Source: JADFXI01 sp963784135
GTDB taxonomy: Bacteria; Nitrospirota; Thermodesulfovibrionia; Thermodesulfovibrionales; Dissulfurispiraceae
Length of the DNA: 64,000 nucleotides
Assembly: GCA_963784135.1 (NCBI GenBank)
Contig: CAWAQG010000005.1
Location: 62,001-126,000, forward strand
Direction: 5' to 3'
Below, piece by piece: positions 8,687 through 16,485 of this stretch. The notes under the pieces were generated by a model. The model was not told the origin of the DNA. It was given only the letters and a program-made list of their open reading frames with translations, and made no database searches. Position 1 is the first letter of the stretch. Every line of letters begins with the position of its first letter. The position numbers were made by a program, and so were the translations under genes.

Positions 8687-9703
8687 TTATCGCTTCCCTT
8701 TTGCAAAGAACTTCAATAATCCTTCATCATCGGTCCCAAACAGACCGAAAATCGCGGTCTTGCCCGGAATCAGAAACCAGTTGCCCTCATATTTGTCTAT
8801 TACCTTATACGCTTCACTTCCATTACTTTCGGTCTTCTCATATTTTATGCCGGATTTCCTGAAATAGTCCATAAAAGACGCCAAAAGCGATTTCATTTCC
8901 TCTTCGCTGCCTGTCATGAGCGCAACCGTGATCTTTTTCCCTCCTGTGGAGTACCCGCGTTCTATCACGTTATGGAGGAAATCGAGCCCCCGGTAGCCCT
9001 CCTTCACAAACCTCGTTTTTTCAACTTTCCCGAGGTCCGGGAATCTGGAGAATATCTTGTTAAAGGAATCCTGTCCGGGTGAGAGCGTGTCGCTGAATTC
9101 CTTCGCAAATTTAAGCGCAGGGGCCTTTGGATTGTAAGCGTTGATCTTCACGTAATAGCGGCCCTTAATGAAGTTCACGCCTCCCGATGTCCTGAATCCC
9201 ATTGTACCCACAGAAACCGCCTGAGGATTTTCTCCGGATTCATCCACCAGAACGCCAAAAGCCTGTATGCCCTTCCCCATATCATATGTCTCAACCTGGA
9301 TATCCGGCTGTGCAGTCCTGGATTCCATAGCTACATACTCCGTTACTGTAAGCCCCGTAAATCCTGCTCCGATAAAATACTCCGCATGGCCGTCAACGTG
9401 CTCGTAGAGATTTTCCTTGGTGTAGCGGTGCTCCTCACCCAATAGCCGGAAACCAGTAATCCCGGCACCCCCGGAATGTCGCAGCCTTTCCGGGGTGGGA
9501 ATCTCATTCACAACTTCAGTAGAGATGGTCTTGTCCACGGGCTGAGGCAGTGCGTTTACCGCCTGCGGCAGCGTACCCTCAGCCGTCTTAAAATCGATCA
9601 GGGCAGGATCATAGCTTTGGCCTCTGACGTAGAGGACTGCTGCTATGCACGGAAGCAGCCCCAGCAGGACAACGCGATATATGAGTGGAACGGAACGCAT
9701 CAC
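8687..9703 (-). CDS. DUF6599-family exported protein
   Basis: A 338-residue protein with an N-terminal membrane or signal segment (VVLLGLLPCIAAVLYV, ~10-26). The body contains EHVDGHAEYFIGAGF, VETYDMGKGIQAFGVL and GGVNFIKGRYYVKINAY, which match what I know of the DUF6599 family, a family without assigned function that recurs beside DUF362 and AKR-ferredoxin genes. Its start overlaps the aldo/keto reductase stop by 4 bp, indicating translational coupling. It probably acts at the membrane surface or in the periplasm with the other operon products. The family name is from memory of these signatures. Confidence 0.78.
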   Translation of the reverse strand: MMRSVPLIYRVVLLGLLPCIAAVLYVRGQSYDPALIDFKTAEGTLPQAVNALPQPVDKTISTEVVNEIPTPERLRHSGGAGITGFRLLGEEHRYTKENLYEHVDGHAEYFIGAGFTGLTVTEYVAMESRTAQPDIQVETYDMGKGIQAFGVLVDESGENPQAVSVGTMGFRTSGGVNFIKGRYYVKINAYNPKAPALKFAKEFSDTLSPGQDSFNKIFSRFPDLGKVEKTRFVKEGYRGLDFLHNVIERGYSTGGKKITVALMTGSEEEMKSLLASFMDYFRKSGIKYEKTESNGSEAYKVIDKYEGNWFLIPGKTAIFGLFGTDDEGLLKFFAKGKR

Positions 9704-10890
9704 GACATAAGCGACATGGACTCATGCGCATCGCAGAGCATTTCCTTTACAGGTAGTCCGTAAGGACATTTCCCGGCGCAGGCCGCTCCATCGCATTCTG
9801 CACAGGCTGCCGAGTTTCTTGTCAGAGCTGCATAAGACTGTATCGCCCTTTTCTCCATTCCATAGTCTTTGAAATACATGTGGTATCTCATGACCGAGGC
9901 AATCTCCACGCCTGCGGGGCACGATACTTCGCACTCGCCGCAGCCTGTTCTGCAGTATTCTTTGCTGTACAGTCCGGCATAACGATCAAGGACCCTTTGG
10001 TCAGCAGATGTGAATTCTGCGCCGGAGGCCTTCAGATAAAGTTCGATGTCGGCAACCGTTTTCATCGTTATAATAAGACCGCTCACCTCCGCGTGCTTCA
10101 GCACCCACTTGAAGGCCGCCTGGGGAAAATCCTCTTCCCCGGCCTCCATCTTCATGTCTTTAGCCCCTGCAAGGGTCTTCATGGCGATTACTCCTACCCC
10201 CTGCTTGTGGGCCTCTTTCATCACCTCGGGCAACTGCGGAAATTTCATGAAGTTGAAGGACGGCTGGATCACATCAAAACGGCCCGACTTGACAGCAGTC
10301 ATCAGGAGTTCTTCCATGTTATTGGGGCCATGAGACGACGTGCCCAGAAAACGGATTTTCCCGGCCTGCTTAAGCTCGGCCACCGCCCCGAACATCTCGT
10401 CGGACAAAAGCCTTTTCTTCTCTATTTCCATGTCCTTGTTCATCTCCCCGATAGCATGTACAAAAACGAAATCGAGGTAATCGGTCTTCATCCTCGACAG
10501 GCTGCCCTCGACAGCGGCTATGTAATCCTTCTTCATTGAGTCCACGGGAAGATGTCCCGGGTAAGGCATGGAATTGCAGAATTTAGACGTAATGATGATC
10601 TTGTCCCTATGGATTTTTCCCATAGCTTCGCCGATGGTTTTCTCTGACAGGCCGTAATCCGGAGCAGTGTCAAAATAATTAATACCGCTGTCCACCGCCC
10701 TGAGCACCATCGATGCAGCCGAGAGTTTTCCGGCGCCGAATGATATATCACTCATCTTCAGACCGGTTTTACCGATTTCACGATAGCTTTTGACCGACGG
10801 GGTGTTCTGAACTGTTTCCGCGCGGAGAGGCTGTGCTGCCGCACCGGCAGTCGCGATGGCCGCCACCTTGAGAAAATCCCTTCTGTTCAT
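9700..10890 (-). CDS. Tat-exported aldo/keto reductase with C-terminal 4Fe-4S domain
   Basis: A 396-residue reductase. The leader MNRRDFLKVAAIATAGAAAQ is a Tat signal, and the AKR barrel follows with catalytic elements D and Y in FDTAPDYG, K in IITSKF and H in VFVHAIG. The C-terminal 80 residues add two Cys groups (CRTGCGECEVSCP and CAECDGAACAGKCP), suggesting electrons enter from ferredoxin-like centres rather than only NADPH. I use ATG 10890, which has AGGAGG 8 bp upstream and starts directly with the Tat motif; the upstream ATG 10956 would add 22 unrelated residues. First gene of the four-gene redox operon running to 6162. Confidence 0.9.
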   Translation of the reverse strand: MNRRDFLKVAAIATAGAAAQPLRAETVQNTPSVKSYREIGKTGLKMSDISFGAGKLSAASMVLRAVDSGINYFDTAPDYGLSEKTIGEAMGKIHRDKIIITSKFCNSMPYPGHLPVDSMKKDYIAAVEGSLSRMKTDYLDFVFVHAIGEMNKDMEIEKKRLLSDEMFGAVAELKQAGKIRFLGTSSHGPNNMEELLMTAVKSGRFDVIQPSFNFMKFPQLPEVMKEAHKQGVGVIAMKTLAGAKDMKMEAGEEDFPQAAFKWVLKHAEVSGLIITMKTVADIELYLKASGAEFTSADQRVLDRYAGLYSKEYCRTGCGECEVSCPAGVEIASVMRYHMYFKDYGMEKRAIQSYAALTRNSAACAECDGAACAGKCPYGLPVKEMLCDAHESMSLMS

Positions 10891-10927
10891 AATGAAACCT
10901 CCTCTGCTGTTTAAAGGAATATATTTA

Positions 10928-10956
10928 ATTATATTCGTTCGCTGACCTCCGTGCAA
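10928..10956 (-). promoter_or_regulatory. Sigma-70-type promoter of the AKR-polyferredoxin operon
   Basis: On the minus strand TTGCAC (10956-10951) and TATAAT (10933-10928) are separated by 17 bp, about 38 bp before the AGGAGG-led start at 10890. The -35 matches only in its first three bases; the -10 is perfect. Confidence 0.55.
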
Positions 10957-11001
10957 GACCGCGGGGGATGCGTTCTTTAACCACTCGTCTATTAATCGCC
11001 C

Positions 11002-11016
11002 ATTTTATGCTAAAAT
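11002..11016 (+). promoter_or_regulatory. Possible extended -10 promoter for the glutaredoxin/FTR pair
   Basis: TGCTAAAAT (11008-11016) is an extended -10 element about 30 bp before the glutaredoxin ATG. No convincing -35 is visible. It would fire divergently from the AKR operon promoter. Confidence 0.35.
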
Positions 11017-11046
11017 GCATATAAATATCATGAACGGTGATCATAT

Positions 11047-11298
11047 ATGCCTCTGCCGGTAAAAATATATACCCTCAGCACTTGCAGCCACTGCAATGCT
11101 GTAAAAAAGTTCTTGTCGGATTGTGCAGTAAAATATGAGTTTACAGATGTGGATTTACTGTCCGGAGAGGAGCGGCATGCAATACTTGAGGACATAAAAA
11201 AAATCAACCCCTTATGTAGTTTTCCCACCATAATAATCGGAGATAGAATCATCATCGGATTCAGGGAAAATGACATCCGGGAGGCACTCGGGTTGTGA
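11047..11298 (+). CDS. Glutaredoxin-family thiol-disulfide protein
   Basis: An 83-residue thioredoxin-fold protein with the active-site motif CSHC near residue 14-17, the cis-proline segment SFPTIIIGD near 60 and a C-terminal FRENDIREALGL typical of NrdH/glutaredoxin-like proteins. Such proteins shuttle electrons between a reductase and cytoplasmic disulfides. Its stop overlaps the next gene (GTGA), which encodes a ferredoxin-thioredoxin-reductase-type protein, so it is very probably that protein's redox partner. There is no signal peptide. Confidence 0.9.
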   Translation: MPLPVKIYTLSTCSHCNAVKKFLSDCAVKYEFTDVDLLSGEERHAILEDIKKINPLCSFPTIIIGDRIIIGFRENDIREALGL

Positions 11299-11630
11299 AC
11301 AACATTGAACAACTGTATGAACTGCTGAAAAAATCTCAGGAAGCCAGGGGCTATCATTTCAATAGTGCTGAAACTATGGTCTTTGATCTGCTGAAAGGGC
11401 TCCTGATGAACAAGGAGCGATATGGATACATGTCATGCCCTTGCAGGCTTGCTTCCGGTAATTATGAGCAGGACAGAGACATAATCTGTCCATGTATGTA
11501 CCGTGGGCCTGATTTGGAGGAATTCGGCAGTTGTTACTGTGGTCTCTACGTTTCACAGGACTGGTCTGAGGAGAAGATCGAACACGTCTATGTTCCCGAA
11601 AGGAGACCTCCGGAAAAAATACCTCGATAG
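11295..11630 (+). CDS. Ferredoxin-thioredoxin reductase catalytic-type (FTR beta) protein
   Basis: A 111-residue protein with the Cys pattern of FTR catalytic chains: CPCR (near 48), CPC (near 66) and CYCGLY (near 81). In FTR these ligate a 4Fe-4S cluster beside a redox-active disulfide and pass ferredoxin electrons to thioredoxin-like proteins. The variable FTR subunit of cyanobacteria is absent, as in many anaerobes. Translation starts at GTG 11295 inside the glutaredoxin stop. The pair therefore looks like a compact ferredoxin-to-disulfide relay. Confidence 0.88.
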   Translation: MNNIEQLYELLKKSQEARGYHFNSAETMVFDLLKGLLMNKERYGYMSCPCRLASGNYEQDRDIICPCMYRGPDLEEFGSCYCGLYVSQDWSEEKIEHVYVPERRPPEKIPR

Positions 11631-11650
11631 TATGTTATCAAAAAAACAAC

Positions 11651-11766
11651 TTACGCAACATCCCATTCCCCCGGTTTTAAGTGTATTAAAATATCTCTGC
11701 TTCCATGTATTACCGCAACCACATAAGGCTGTCTAATGCAGGTTCTGTCCATGTGACGCGAGCCAT
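11651..11766 (-). pseudogene. RelE/ParE-type toxin remnant with internal deletion
   Basis: On the minus strand ATG 11766 opens MARVTWTEPALDSL, a typical ParE/RelE N-terminus, but the frame stops after 18 residues. In another frame, immediately after this, comes VVAVIHGSRDIL and then about 10 residues to a TAA at 11651, a typical C-terminal end of the same family. About 60 middle residues are missing and the frame is lost. The remnant overlaps the 3' end of the antitoxin gene, the usual arrangement, so this was once a functional toxin-antitoxin pair. Confidence 0.7.
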
Positions 11767-11939
11767 GTTCTCACCCTTTTCTCTGCCTCGTCCTGTGATA
11801 CAATCTTCTCTTCGTCAACTGCTTTGATTCCCTTCTCGACCTTTTCAAGCACATAGAGATGATACTGAATATCTTCATACGTGCAATCCTCAGACAATGT
11901 TTTAATAAGGTTTATTGCTTGTTCCTTGACAATAGGCAT
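11733..11939 (-). CDS. Antitoxin-like small protein, partner of a decayed toxin
   Basis: A 68-residue acidic protein (IKTLSEDCTYEDIQYHLYVLEKVEKGIKA...) of the type often annotated as a toxin-antitoxin antitoxin. The segment YEDIQYHLYVLEKVEKGI is the recognisable part of this group. It has AGGAGG just upstream of ATG 11939. Its stop overlaps the beginning of the ParE-like remnant. Since the toxin is destroyed the gene is probably a leftover or acts only as a repressor. Family call is from pattern memory. Confidence 0.65.
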   Translation of the reverse strand: MPIVKEQAINLIKTLSEDCTYEDIQYHLYVLEKVEKGIKAVDEEKIVSQDEAEKRVRTWLASHGQNLH

Positions 11940-11964
11940 TTCGTCCTCCTCTCAAAACAATAGT

Positions 11965-12096
11965 TTATTCCCTTGATTCTATTCGTTTCTGAAGCTCATC
12001 GAGGGATAGGAGTTTTCCTGGATTAGATTTTTGTATAAACAATCTTCTGTCCAACTCAGTCATATGGCTCTGCGGGACAGTAATGTCATGTGGAAG
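11965..12096 (-). pseudogene. C-terminal fragment of an addiction-module antitoxin cut by the RAYT element
   Basis: The frame reads ITVPQSHMTELDRRLFIQKS, then SLDELQKRIESRE, then stop. This resembles the C-terminus of the PF09720/TIGR02574 'addiction module component' family (…DELDRRL…NPG…EEVK.RI). The coding frame is open right up to 12096, the base next to the element's terminal repeat, so the N-terminal half was lost at that junction. No matching N-terminal half is evident on the other side of the element. Confidence 0.5.
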
Positions 12097-12100
12097 GGGG

Positions 12101-13060
12101 TCAGCCCTCGAACAGTGACAGAATATCTTTTTTTTCTTTCTCAAACTGGCGAATTGACTTTCTGTTTCCTTCTATCTTCCCCATCACCCTTCGATATTGA
12201 TGCGCTATAGCAGAAGCGCCCTTTCCTCCTATCTTTTCAGCAATCTCCCGGTTATTGGAATGGCTTTTTTCTTTTGCTACACAGACGAACATATCCTGTG
12301 CTCCTGAATCACTAAGTCCGTCAATCCCATAATAATCACACACGGCACGATAAATCTCATTCACTCCAGGCCGGCCGGAAAAGTGACGTTTAGCCGATAT
12401 ATCTCCGAGATTCCCTTTCCTTTTTAAATTACTTACCACCTTTTGCACAAATGTCTTATTCCCCAGTACCGCCTGTCCAATAATCTTTTCTGCAGGATAC
12501 TCAGGTGGATTTTCAATTCCAGCTTCAACAAACTCCCTGTATTTTTTCCAGGCGGTCTTATAGTTAGCGCCATATTCAGACAACAGCCACTCCGTCTGAA
12601 GCCACGGGGTTGATTTCTCTTTTCCAATATACTGTCGGTAGCTGCTCCATTGATATTCCTCCGGAGTTTTGACCATCGCTGCTCTAACTGGGTTAAGGTG
12701 TATATACCTGCTCAGCTCAAGCAGATATCTCTCCTTCTCTACACATAATGATTTGTATCTGCCGGCAAAGACGTGTCCTATGACGCCGCACGACCTCCTC
12801 AGATAACTTCCGTACCCTGATCCTATGTAATGCATTGCCTTTGATAAATTGCCATGAGGCATGGAAATGAGAAGGTGATAATGATTGCTCATGATGCACC
12901 AGACATGGATACCTATACCGTATCTATCAACTGACCGGCCAAGAATATCCAGGAAGACTTCCTTATCCTCACCCTCACGAAAAATGTAGTCACCACGATT
13001 CCCTTTGGAAATAATGTGGTACGCTGCACCTTCATATTCAATTCTTAACGGCCTCGCCAT
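12101..13060 (-). CDS. REP-associated tyrosine transposase (RAYT, Y1 HUH type)
   Basis: A 319-residue single-strand transposase. The HUH motif is in SNHYHLLI (near 58-65) and the catalytic Tyr lies in the ELSRYIHLNPVRA segment (near 118). The C-terminal 100 residues hold a DnaA-like helix-turn-helix (EIAEKIGGKGASAIAHQYRR) seen in the longer RAYT group. Such proteins mobilise or maintain short palindromic units; matching terminal sequences flank this gene. It appears intact. The N-terminus MARPLRIEYEGAAYHI is standard for the family, which supports the start. Confidence 0.92.
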   Translation of the reverse strand: MARPLRIEYEGAAYHIISKGNRGDYIFREGEDKEVFLDILGRSVDRYGIGIHVWCIMSNHYHLLISMPHGNLSKAMHYIGSGYGSYLRRSCGVIGHVFAGRYKSLCVEKERYLLELSRYIHLNPVRAAMVKTPEEYQWSSYRQYIGKEKSTPWLQTEWLLSEYGANYKTAWKKYREFVEAGIENPPEYPAEKIIGQAVLGNKTFVQKVVSNLKRKGNLGDISAKRHFSGRPGVNEIYRAVCDYYGIDGLSDSGAQDMFVCVAKEKSHSNNREIAEKIGGKGASAIAHQYRRVMGKIEGNRKSIRQFEKEKKDILSLFEG

Positions 13061-13110
13061 AAAAAATGTTACCAGAAAAGATTTGTTCCGTCAAGATTCG
13101 AGGGCTGACC

Positions 13111-14477
13111 TGTGGCGAGCAGATAAACTGTCCGTATCTGTAGCACATAAACTGTCCGGATAAAATATATGGATAGCAAGGGGGCTATCCATGAAACGTT
13201 CGGCAGTGTTGCAGGAGGTACGGAAGATGAGATTTGAAGAAAGCTATGAGGGTTGGATACGAGGTCGATTAACGCAGGAAGAAGCAGCAACGCTTCTGGG
13301 TGTGTGCGATAGGACATTTAGAAGATATATGTTGAGGTATGAAGATACGGGCCTGGAGGGCCTTATAGATAAGCGTTTAGGGCAAATATCTCATAAACGT
13401 GCGCCTGTTGATGAAGTAGTCGCACTATCGGATCTTTATAGCAATCGCTTTTGTGGTTTCAATGTCAAACATTTTTATAGCTGGTACCGGCGTGCTTATC
13501 AAGGGACCAGAAGCTACACATGGGTCAAGAACACCCTCCAGGAAAAGGGATTGGTACCGAAGGCAGCACAGAAAGGTACACACAGGAAAAAGCGTACAAG
13601 GGCACCTTATACCGGTATGATGCTGCACCAGGATGGTTCCAAACATCAGTGGGTTGAAGGAAAATACTGGGATCTAATCGTAACTATGGATGATGCCACG
13701 AGTGAACACTACTCGATGTTTTTTGTGCAGGAGGAAGGCACTCAAAGCAGCTTTCAAGGGGTAAAAGAAGTTATTGAGCAACACGGATTGTTTGCTTCGT
13801 TGTATACGGATCGTGGAAGTCACTACTGGCATACACCTGAGGCCGGAGGGAAAGTGGACAAATCAAATCTTACCCAGTTCGGTCGTGCAATGAGCCAACT
13901 TGGAATTAAGATGATTGCTGCGTATTCTCCTGAGGCCAGGGGTCGTTCTGAGCGAGCCTTCGAAACTCATCAAGACCGCCTCGTCAAGGAGCTTGCAATG
14001 GCGGGCATTACTGAGATGAAGCAGGCCAATGATTATCTTGCCAGTACTTATATGCCAGCCCATAATGCCGAGTTCACTGTTGTCCCGCAGGAACCACAGA
14101 GCGTATTCGTGACTTGGGCAGGCACTGCCTTGGAAGACATCCTATGCGAACAGTATGACCGCACCGTAGGCAACGACAACTGTGTAAAGTTCGATGGGCT
14201 AAAACTTCAGATCCCGCCAAATCAATATCGCTGCCACTACGTTAAGGTCGAAGTTCGCGTCCATCGTTATCCGGATGGTGGCCTTGCTATATTCCATGGA
14301 CCGAGAAAACTGGCGGTCTTTGACCCTAAAGGAAAGGAGATTGCAAAGTGCTCACATGCAGCGGCATGAGACTCAATAAAACTGACATCGGTGGCCTGCC
14401 ATGTTCCATGCGCAGCCACCCTGCAGAACCGGACAGTTTATTTGCTCTAAAACCGGACAACTCTATTTGTTGACAAC
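13111..14477 (+). mobile_element. ISNCY-family insertion sequence with 17-bp flanking direct repeat
   Basis: The element lies between two copies of AGATTCGAGGGCTGACC (13094-13110 and 14478-14494), consistent with the long target duplications reported for ISNCY/IS1202-type elements. Its ends are related but imperfect inverted repeats, each with two ATAAACTGTCCG-like boxes (TAAACTGTCCG at about 13125 and 13150; inverted near 14438 and 14455). One transposase gene is inside. Confidence 0.75.
13191..14369 (+). CDS. ISNCY-family DDE transposase
   Basis: A 392-residue transposase. An N-terminal helix-turn-helix (LTQEEAATLLGVCDRTFRRYMLRYEDTGLEGLIDKR in pieces, ~28-65) precedes an RNase-H-like core with LHQDGSKHQW, LYTDRGSHYWH and an ARGRSERAFE segment supplying D, D and E. 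This is the characteristic ISNCY order. It appears full length. It lies inside the right end of the RAYT element, reading in the opposite direction to the RAYT gene. Confidence 0.9.
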   Translation: MKRSAVLQEVRKMRFEESYEGWIRGRLTQEEAATLLGVCDRTFRRYMLRYEDTGLEGLIDKRLGQISHKRAPVDEVVALSDLYSNRFCGFNVKHFYSWYRRAYQGTRSYTWVKNTLQEKGLVPKAAQKGTHRKKRTRAPYTGMMLHQDGSKHQWVEGKYWDLIVTMDDATSEHYSMFFVQEEGTQSSFQGVKEVIEQHGLFASLYTDRGSHYWHTPEAGGKVDKSNLTQFGRAMSQLGIKMIAAYSPEARGRSERAFETHQDRLVKELAMAGITEMKQANDYLASTYMPAHNAEFTVVPQEPQSVFVTWAGTALEDILCEQYDRTVGNDNCVKFDGLKLQIPPNQYRCHYVKVEVRVHRYPDGGLAIFHGPRKLAVFDPKGKEIAKCSHAAA

Positions 14478-14632
14478 AGATTCGAGGGCTGACCCCATTA
14501 ATCCTGGCTTGCTCGATAGTCTTATAAACGACCAGGCACGGCATGCTTTTTTTTGGAGCAAATGATAATATTAACGACGGACTCCATTACTGGGACGGGA
14601 CAGATGAACCAATCAATATAAAGGAGATATGT

Positions 14633-14887
14633 ATGACCAAAGAAACAGGCGTGATTGATCCAGAGAAGAGCCCATTTGCTCGACAATATTGGATTGACCA
14701 GGGACACAGCTTCACGGAGCATCGAAAGGCGCAGTTAAAAAACGGAAGGCTAATTGGGAAGACCGTTTCTTATATTATGAAACTACCCAATAAGAACACA
14801 GGTCAATATGTTGCGTTTGTTGCCGTGCGATGGGGGTTTGCCAAGGTGTTGGAAGGCCGTTTAGTAGCAAAGAACCCAAATGCTTAA
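14633..14887 (+). CDS. Conserved-type hypothetical protein, 84 residues
   Basis: I do not recognise the family. The product begins MTKETGVIDPEKSPFARQYW and is polar with a short hydrophobic stretch near 55-70 (GQYVAFVAVRWGFAKVL). ATG 14633 is preceded by AAAGGAG at 7 bp, better supported than the upstream ATG 14543, which would add 30 residues without a ribosome site. It lies between the RAYT/ISNCY patch and the split ankyrin gene, with 70-90 bp gaps, so it is part of the accessory region. Confidence 0.55.
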   Translation: MTKETGVIDPEKSPFARQYWIDQGHSFTEHRKAQLKNGRLIGKTVSYIMKLPNKNTGQYVAFVAVRWGFAKVLEGRLVAKNPNA

Positions 14888-15316
14888 AAAATACTGAAAA
14901 ATATAAAAAAGAAAGAGGAAGACATCTAACTGTTCGTCTTAAAACCTGCCTACAATAATGGAAGGCTATGGAGATATTGATATGAACAAGTCAATAGTTG
15001 GTTTCCTGATTGTTTTAATCAGTGTGGGTATTCTAACTTGCCTAATTTCTTGCGATGTTAACAATAAAAGTAGTAACCAACCGTCATCTCAAACAGACAC
15101 GCCTCCAGCACAAACCGATAATGAGGTAAAGCAACAGTCAAGTTGTACTGAAATTGATAAGCAGTTATTTGATGCATTAGATAAGGGACAAATGACAAGG
15201 ATTAGGGAATTGCTTGAAGCTGGTGCAAATGTTAATGCACATTGTTCTGAACTTCCCCCGGAATAGCGGACACACCGAAAGGTTAGGTTAAAATAAATAA
15301 CCTACGGAGGTGTGAG

Positions 15317-15625
15317 ATGCAAGACAGCAATGGTAGTGGCCGGAAGAAGTATGACAAGGAGTTCAAAGCAGAGGCAGTACGAATGATAACCGAGGGAGGC
15401 AGGACAGTAGCAGATGTTGCCCGCAGCCTTGGGATTCACGAGAATCAGTTGCACAGGTGGAAACGTGAGTATGAGGACGATCCTGGCAGCAGCTTTCCGG
15501 GAAAAGGTCGCCTAAAGCCTCAGGATGAAGAGATGAGGCGGCTTCAAAAGGAAAACGCAAACCTTAAAGAGGAGCGTGACATACTAAAAAAAGCGTTGGC
15601 CATCTTCTCAAGACACCCGAAATGA
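15317..15625 (+). CDS. IS3 transposase subunit OrfA
   Basis: A 102-residue DNA-binding subunit: helix-turn-helix (EFKAEAVRMITEGGRTVADVARSLGIHENQLHRWK in pieces, ~12-48) followed by a leucine-zipper-like EEMRRLQKENANLKEERDIL. GGAGG precedes ATG 15317. The A7 run at about 15586-15592 (CTA AAA AAA G) lies near the 3' end, and the -1 frame from there is open into OrfB. A fused OrfAB transposase by -1 frameshifting is therefore possible, as in other IS3 members; ATGA coupling to OrfB is also present. Confidence 0.9.
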   Translation: MQDSNGSGRKKYDKEFKAEAVRMITEGGRTVADVARSLGIHENQLHRWKREYEDDPGSSFPGKGRLKPQDEEMRRLQKENANLKEERDILKKALAIFSRHPK

Positions 15626-16485
15626 AATATTGCTTTATGGACCGGTATCGCTCCGAATTCAGGGTGATGAAGATGTGCCGAGCATTGGGAGTATCACGGA
15701 GCGGCTATTACGGGTGGAAGAAGCAGCCACAAGGAAAGAGACGAAAGGATGAGGAAAGATTGCTTATGGAGATAAAGGAATCATACCGGAAGAGCAAAGG
15801 CAGTTATGGAAGCCCAAGGATTGCCGATGCTCTCCGTGATAAGGGATTGTGTTGTGGCAAGAACCGGGTCGCCAGGATAATGAAAGTTAATGGTATCAAG
15901 GCAAAGGCAGCGAAGAAGTTCAAGGCCACAACGAATTCCAAACACAATCTGCCGGTGGCGGAGAACCTGTTGAAACAGGACTTCACAGCAGCGAGTCCCA
16001 ATGCAGTATGGGTGTCAGACATAACGTATGTTTCAACCAATGAGGGATGGCTGTACCTGGCGGTGATTATTGATTTGTATTCAAGGAAGGTAGTAGGCTG
16101 GGCCATGAGCAACCGACTGACAGCAGACTTTGTAATCAGGGCACTGTATCAGGCCATAGGCAGGCGTAGACCTCCTGCTGGCTGCATCTTTCATTCAGAC
16201 AGGGGAGTGCAGTATGCCTGTAAAGATTTCCGGAAAGTCCTGGAGCATTATAAGTTCCGCCAGAGCATGAGCAAGAAAGGCGATTGCTATGATAATGCTG
16301 TAGCAGAGAGTTTCTTTCACACATTAAAAGTGGAGCATGTGTATCAGCACAGGTATGCAACAAGGGCAGAGGCACGGCAGAGTATTTTTGAATATGTCGA
16401 AATGTTTTATAATCGTCAGAGGAAGCATTCAGCACTGGGCTATCGTTCTCCGGTATCCTTTGAGCTGGATGCAGTAGCAGCCTAA
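15622..16485 (+). CDS. IS3 transposase catalytic subunit OrfB
   Basis: A 287-residue integrase-type protein with an N-terminal HTH_21-like region (SRSGYYGWKKQ) and an rve core. Catalytic residues are visible as D in WVSDITYV (near 132), D in FHSDRGVQYA (near 193) and E in NAVAESFFHTLK (near 230). It overlaps OrfA by ATGA. The reading frame is intact, so the element is probably active. It interrupts the ankyrin lipoprotein gene in the same orientation. Confidence 0.93.
   Translation: MKYCFMDRYRSEFRVMKMCRALGVSRSGYYGWKKQPQGKRRKDEERLLMEIKESYRKSKGSYGSPRIADALRDKGLCCGKNRVARIMKVNGIKAKAAKKFKATTNSKHNLPVAENLLKQDFTAASPNAVWVSDITYVSTNEGWLYLAVIIDLYSRKVVGWAMSNRLTADFVIRALYQAIGRRRPPAGCIFHSDRGVQYACKDFRKVLEHYKFRQSMSKKGDCYDNAVAESFFHTLKVEHVYQHRYATRAEARQSIFEYVEMFYNRQRKHSALGYRSPVSFELDAVAA

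Larger units (their letters stand above)
12097..14496 (-). mobile_element. RAYT (IS200-like) element, itself interrupted by an ISNCY copy
   Basis: The 16-bp sequence GGGGTCAGCCCTCGAA (12097-12112) recurs inverted at 14481-14496. Between them lie the Y1-transposase gene and an ISNCY element. Without the ISNCY copy and its 17-bp duplication the RAYT unit would be about 1.0 kb. The transposase stop codon (TGA at 12101-12103) lies inside the left terminal repeat. Confidence 0.75.

Noticed and set aside
11503..11736. Plus-strand frame overlapping the FTR gene and the toxin remnant
   Set aside because: Out-of-frame shadow with no ribosome site; both underlying features are better supported.
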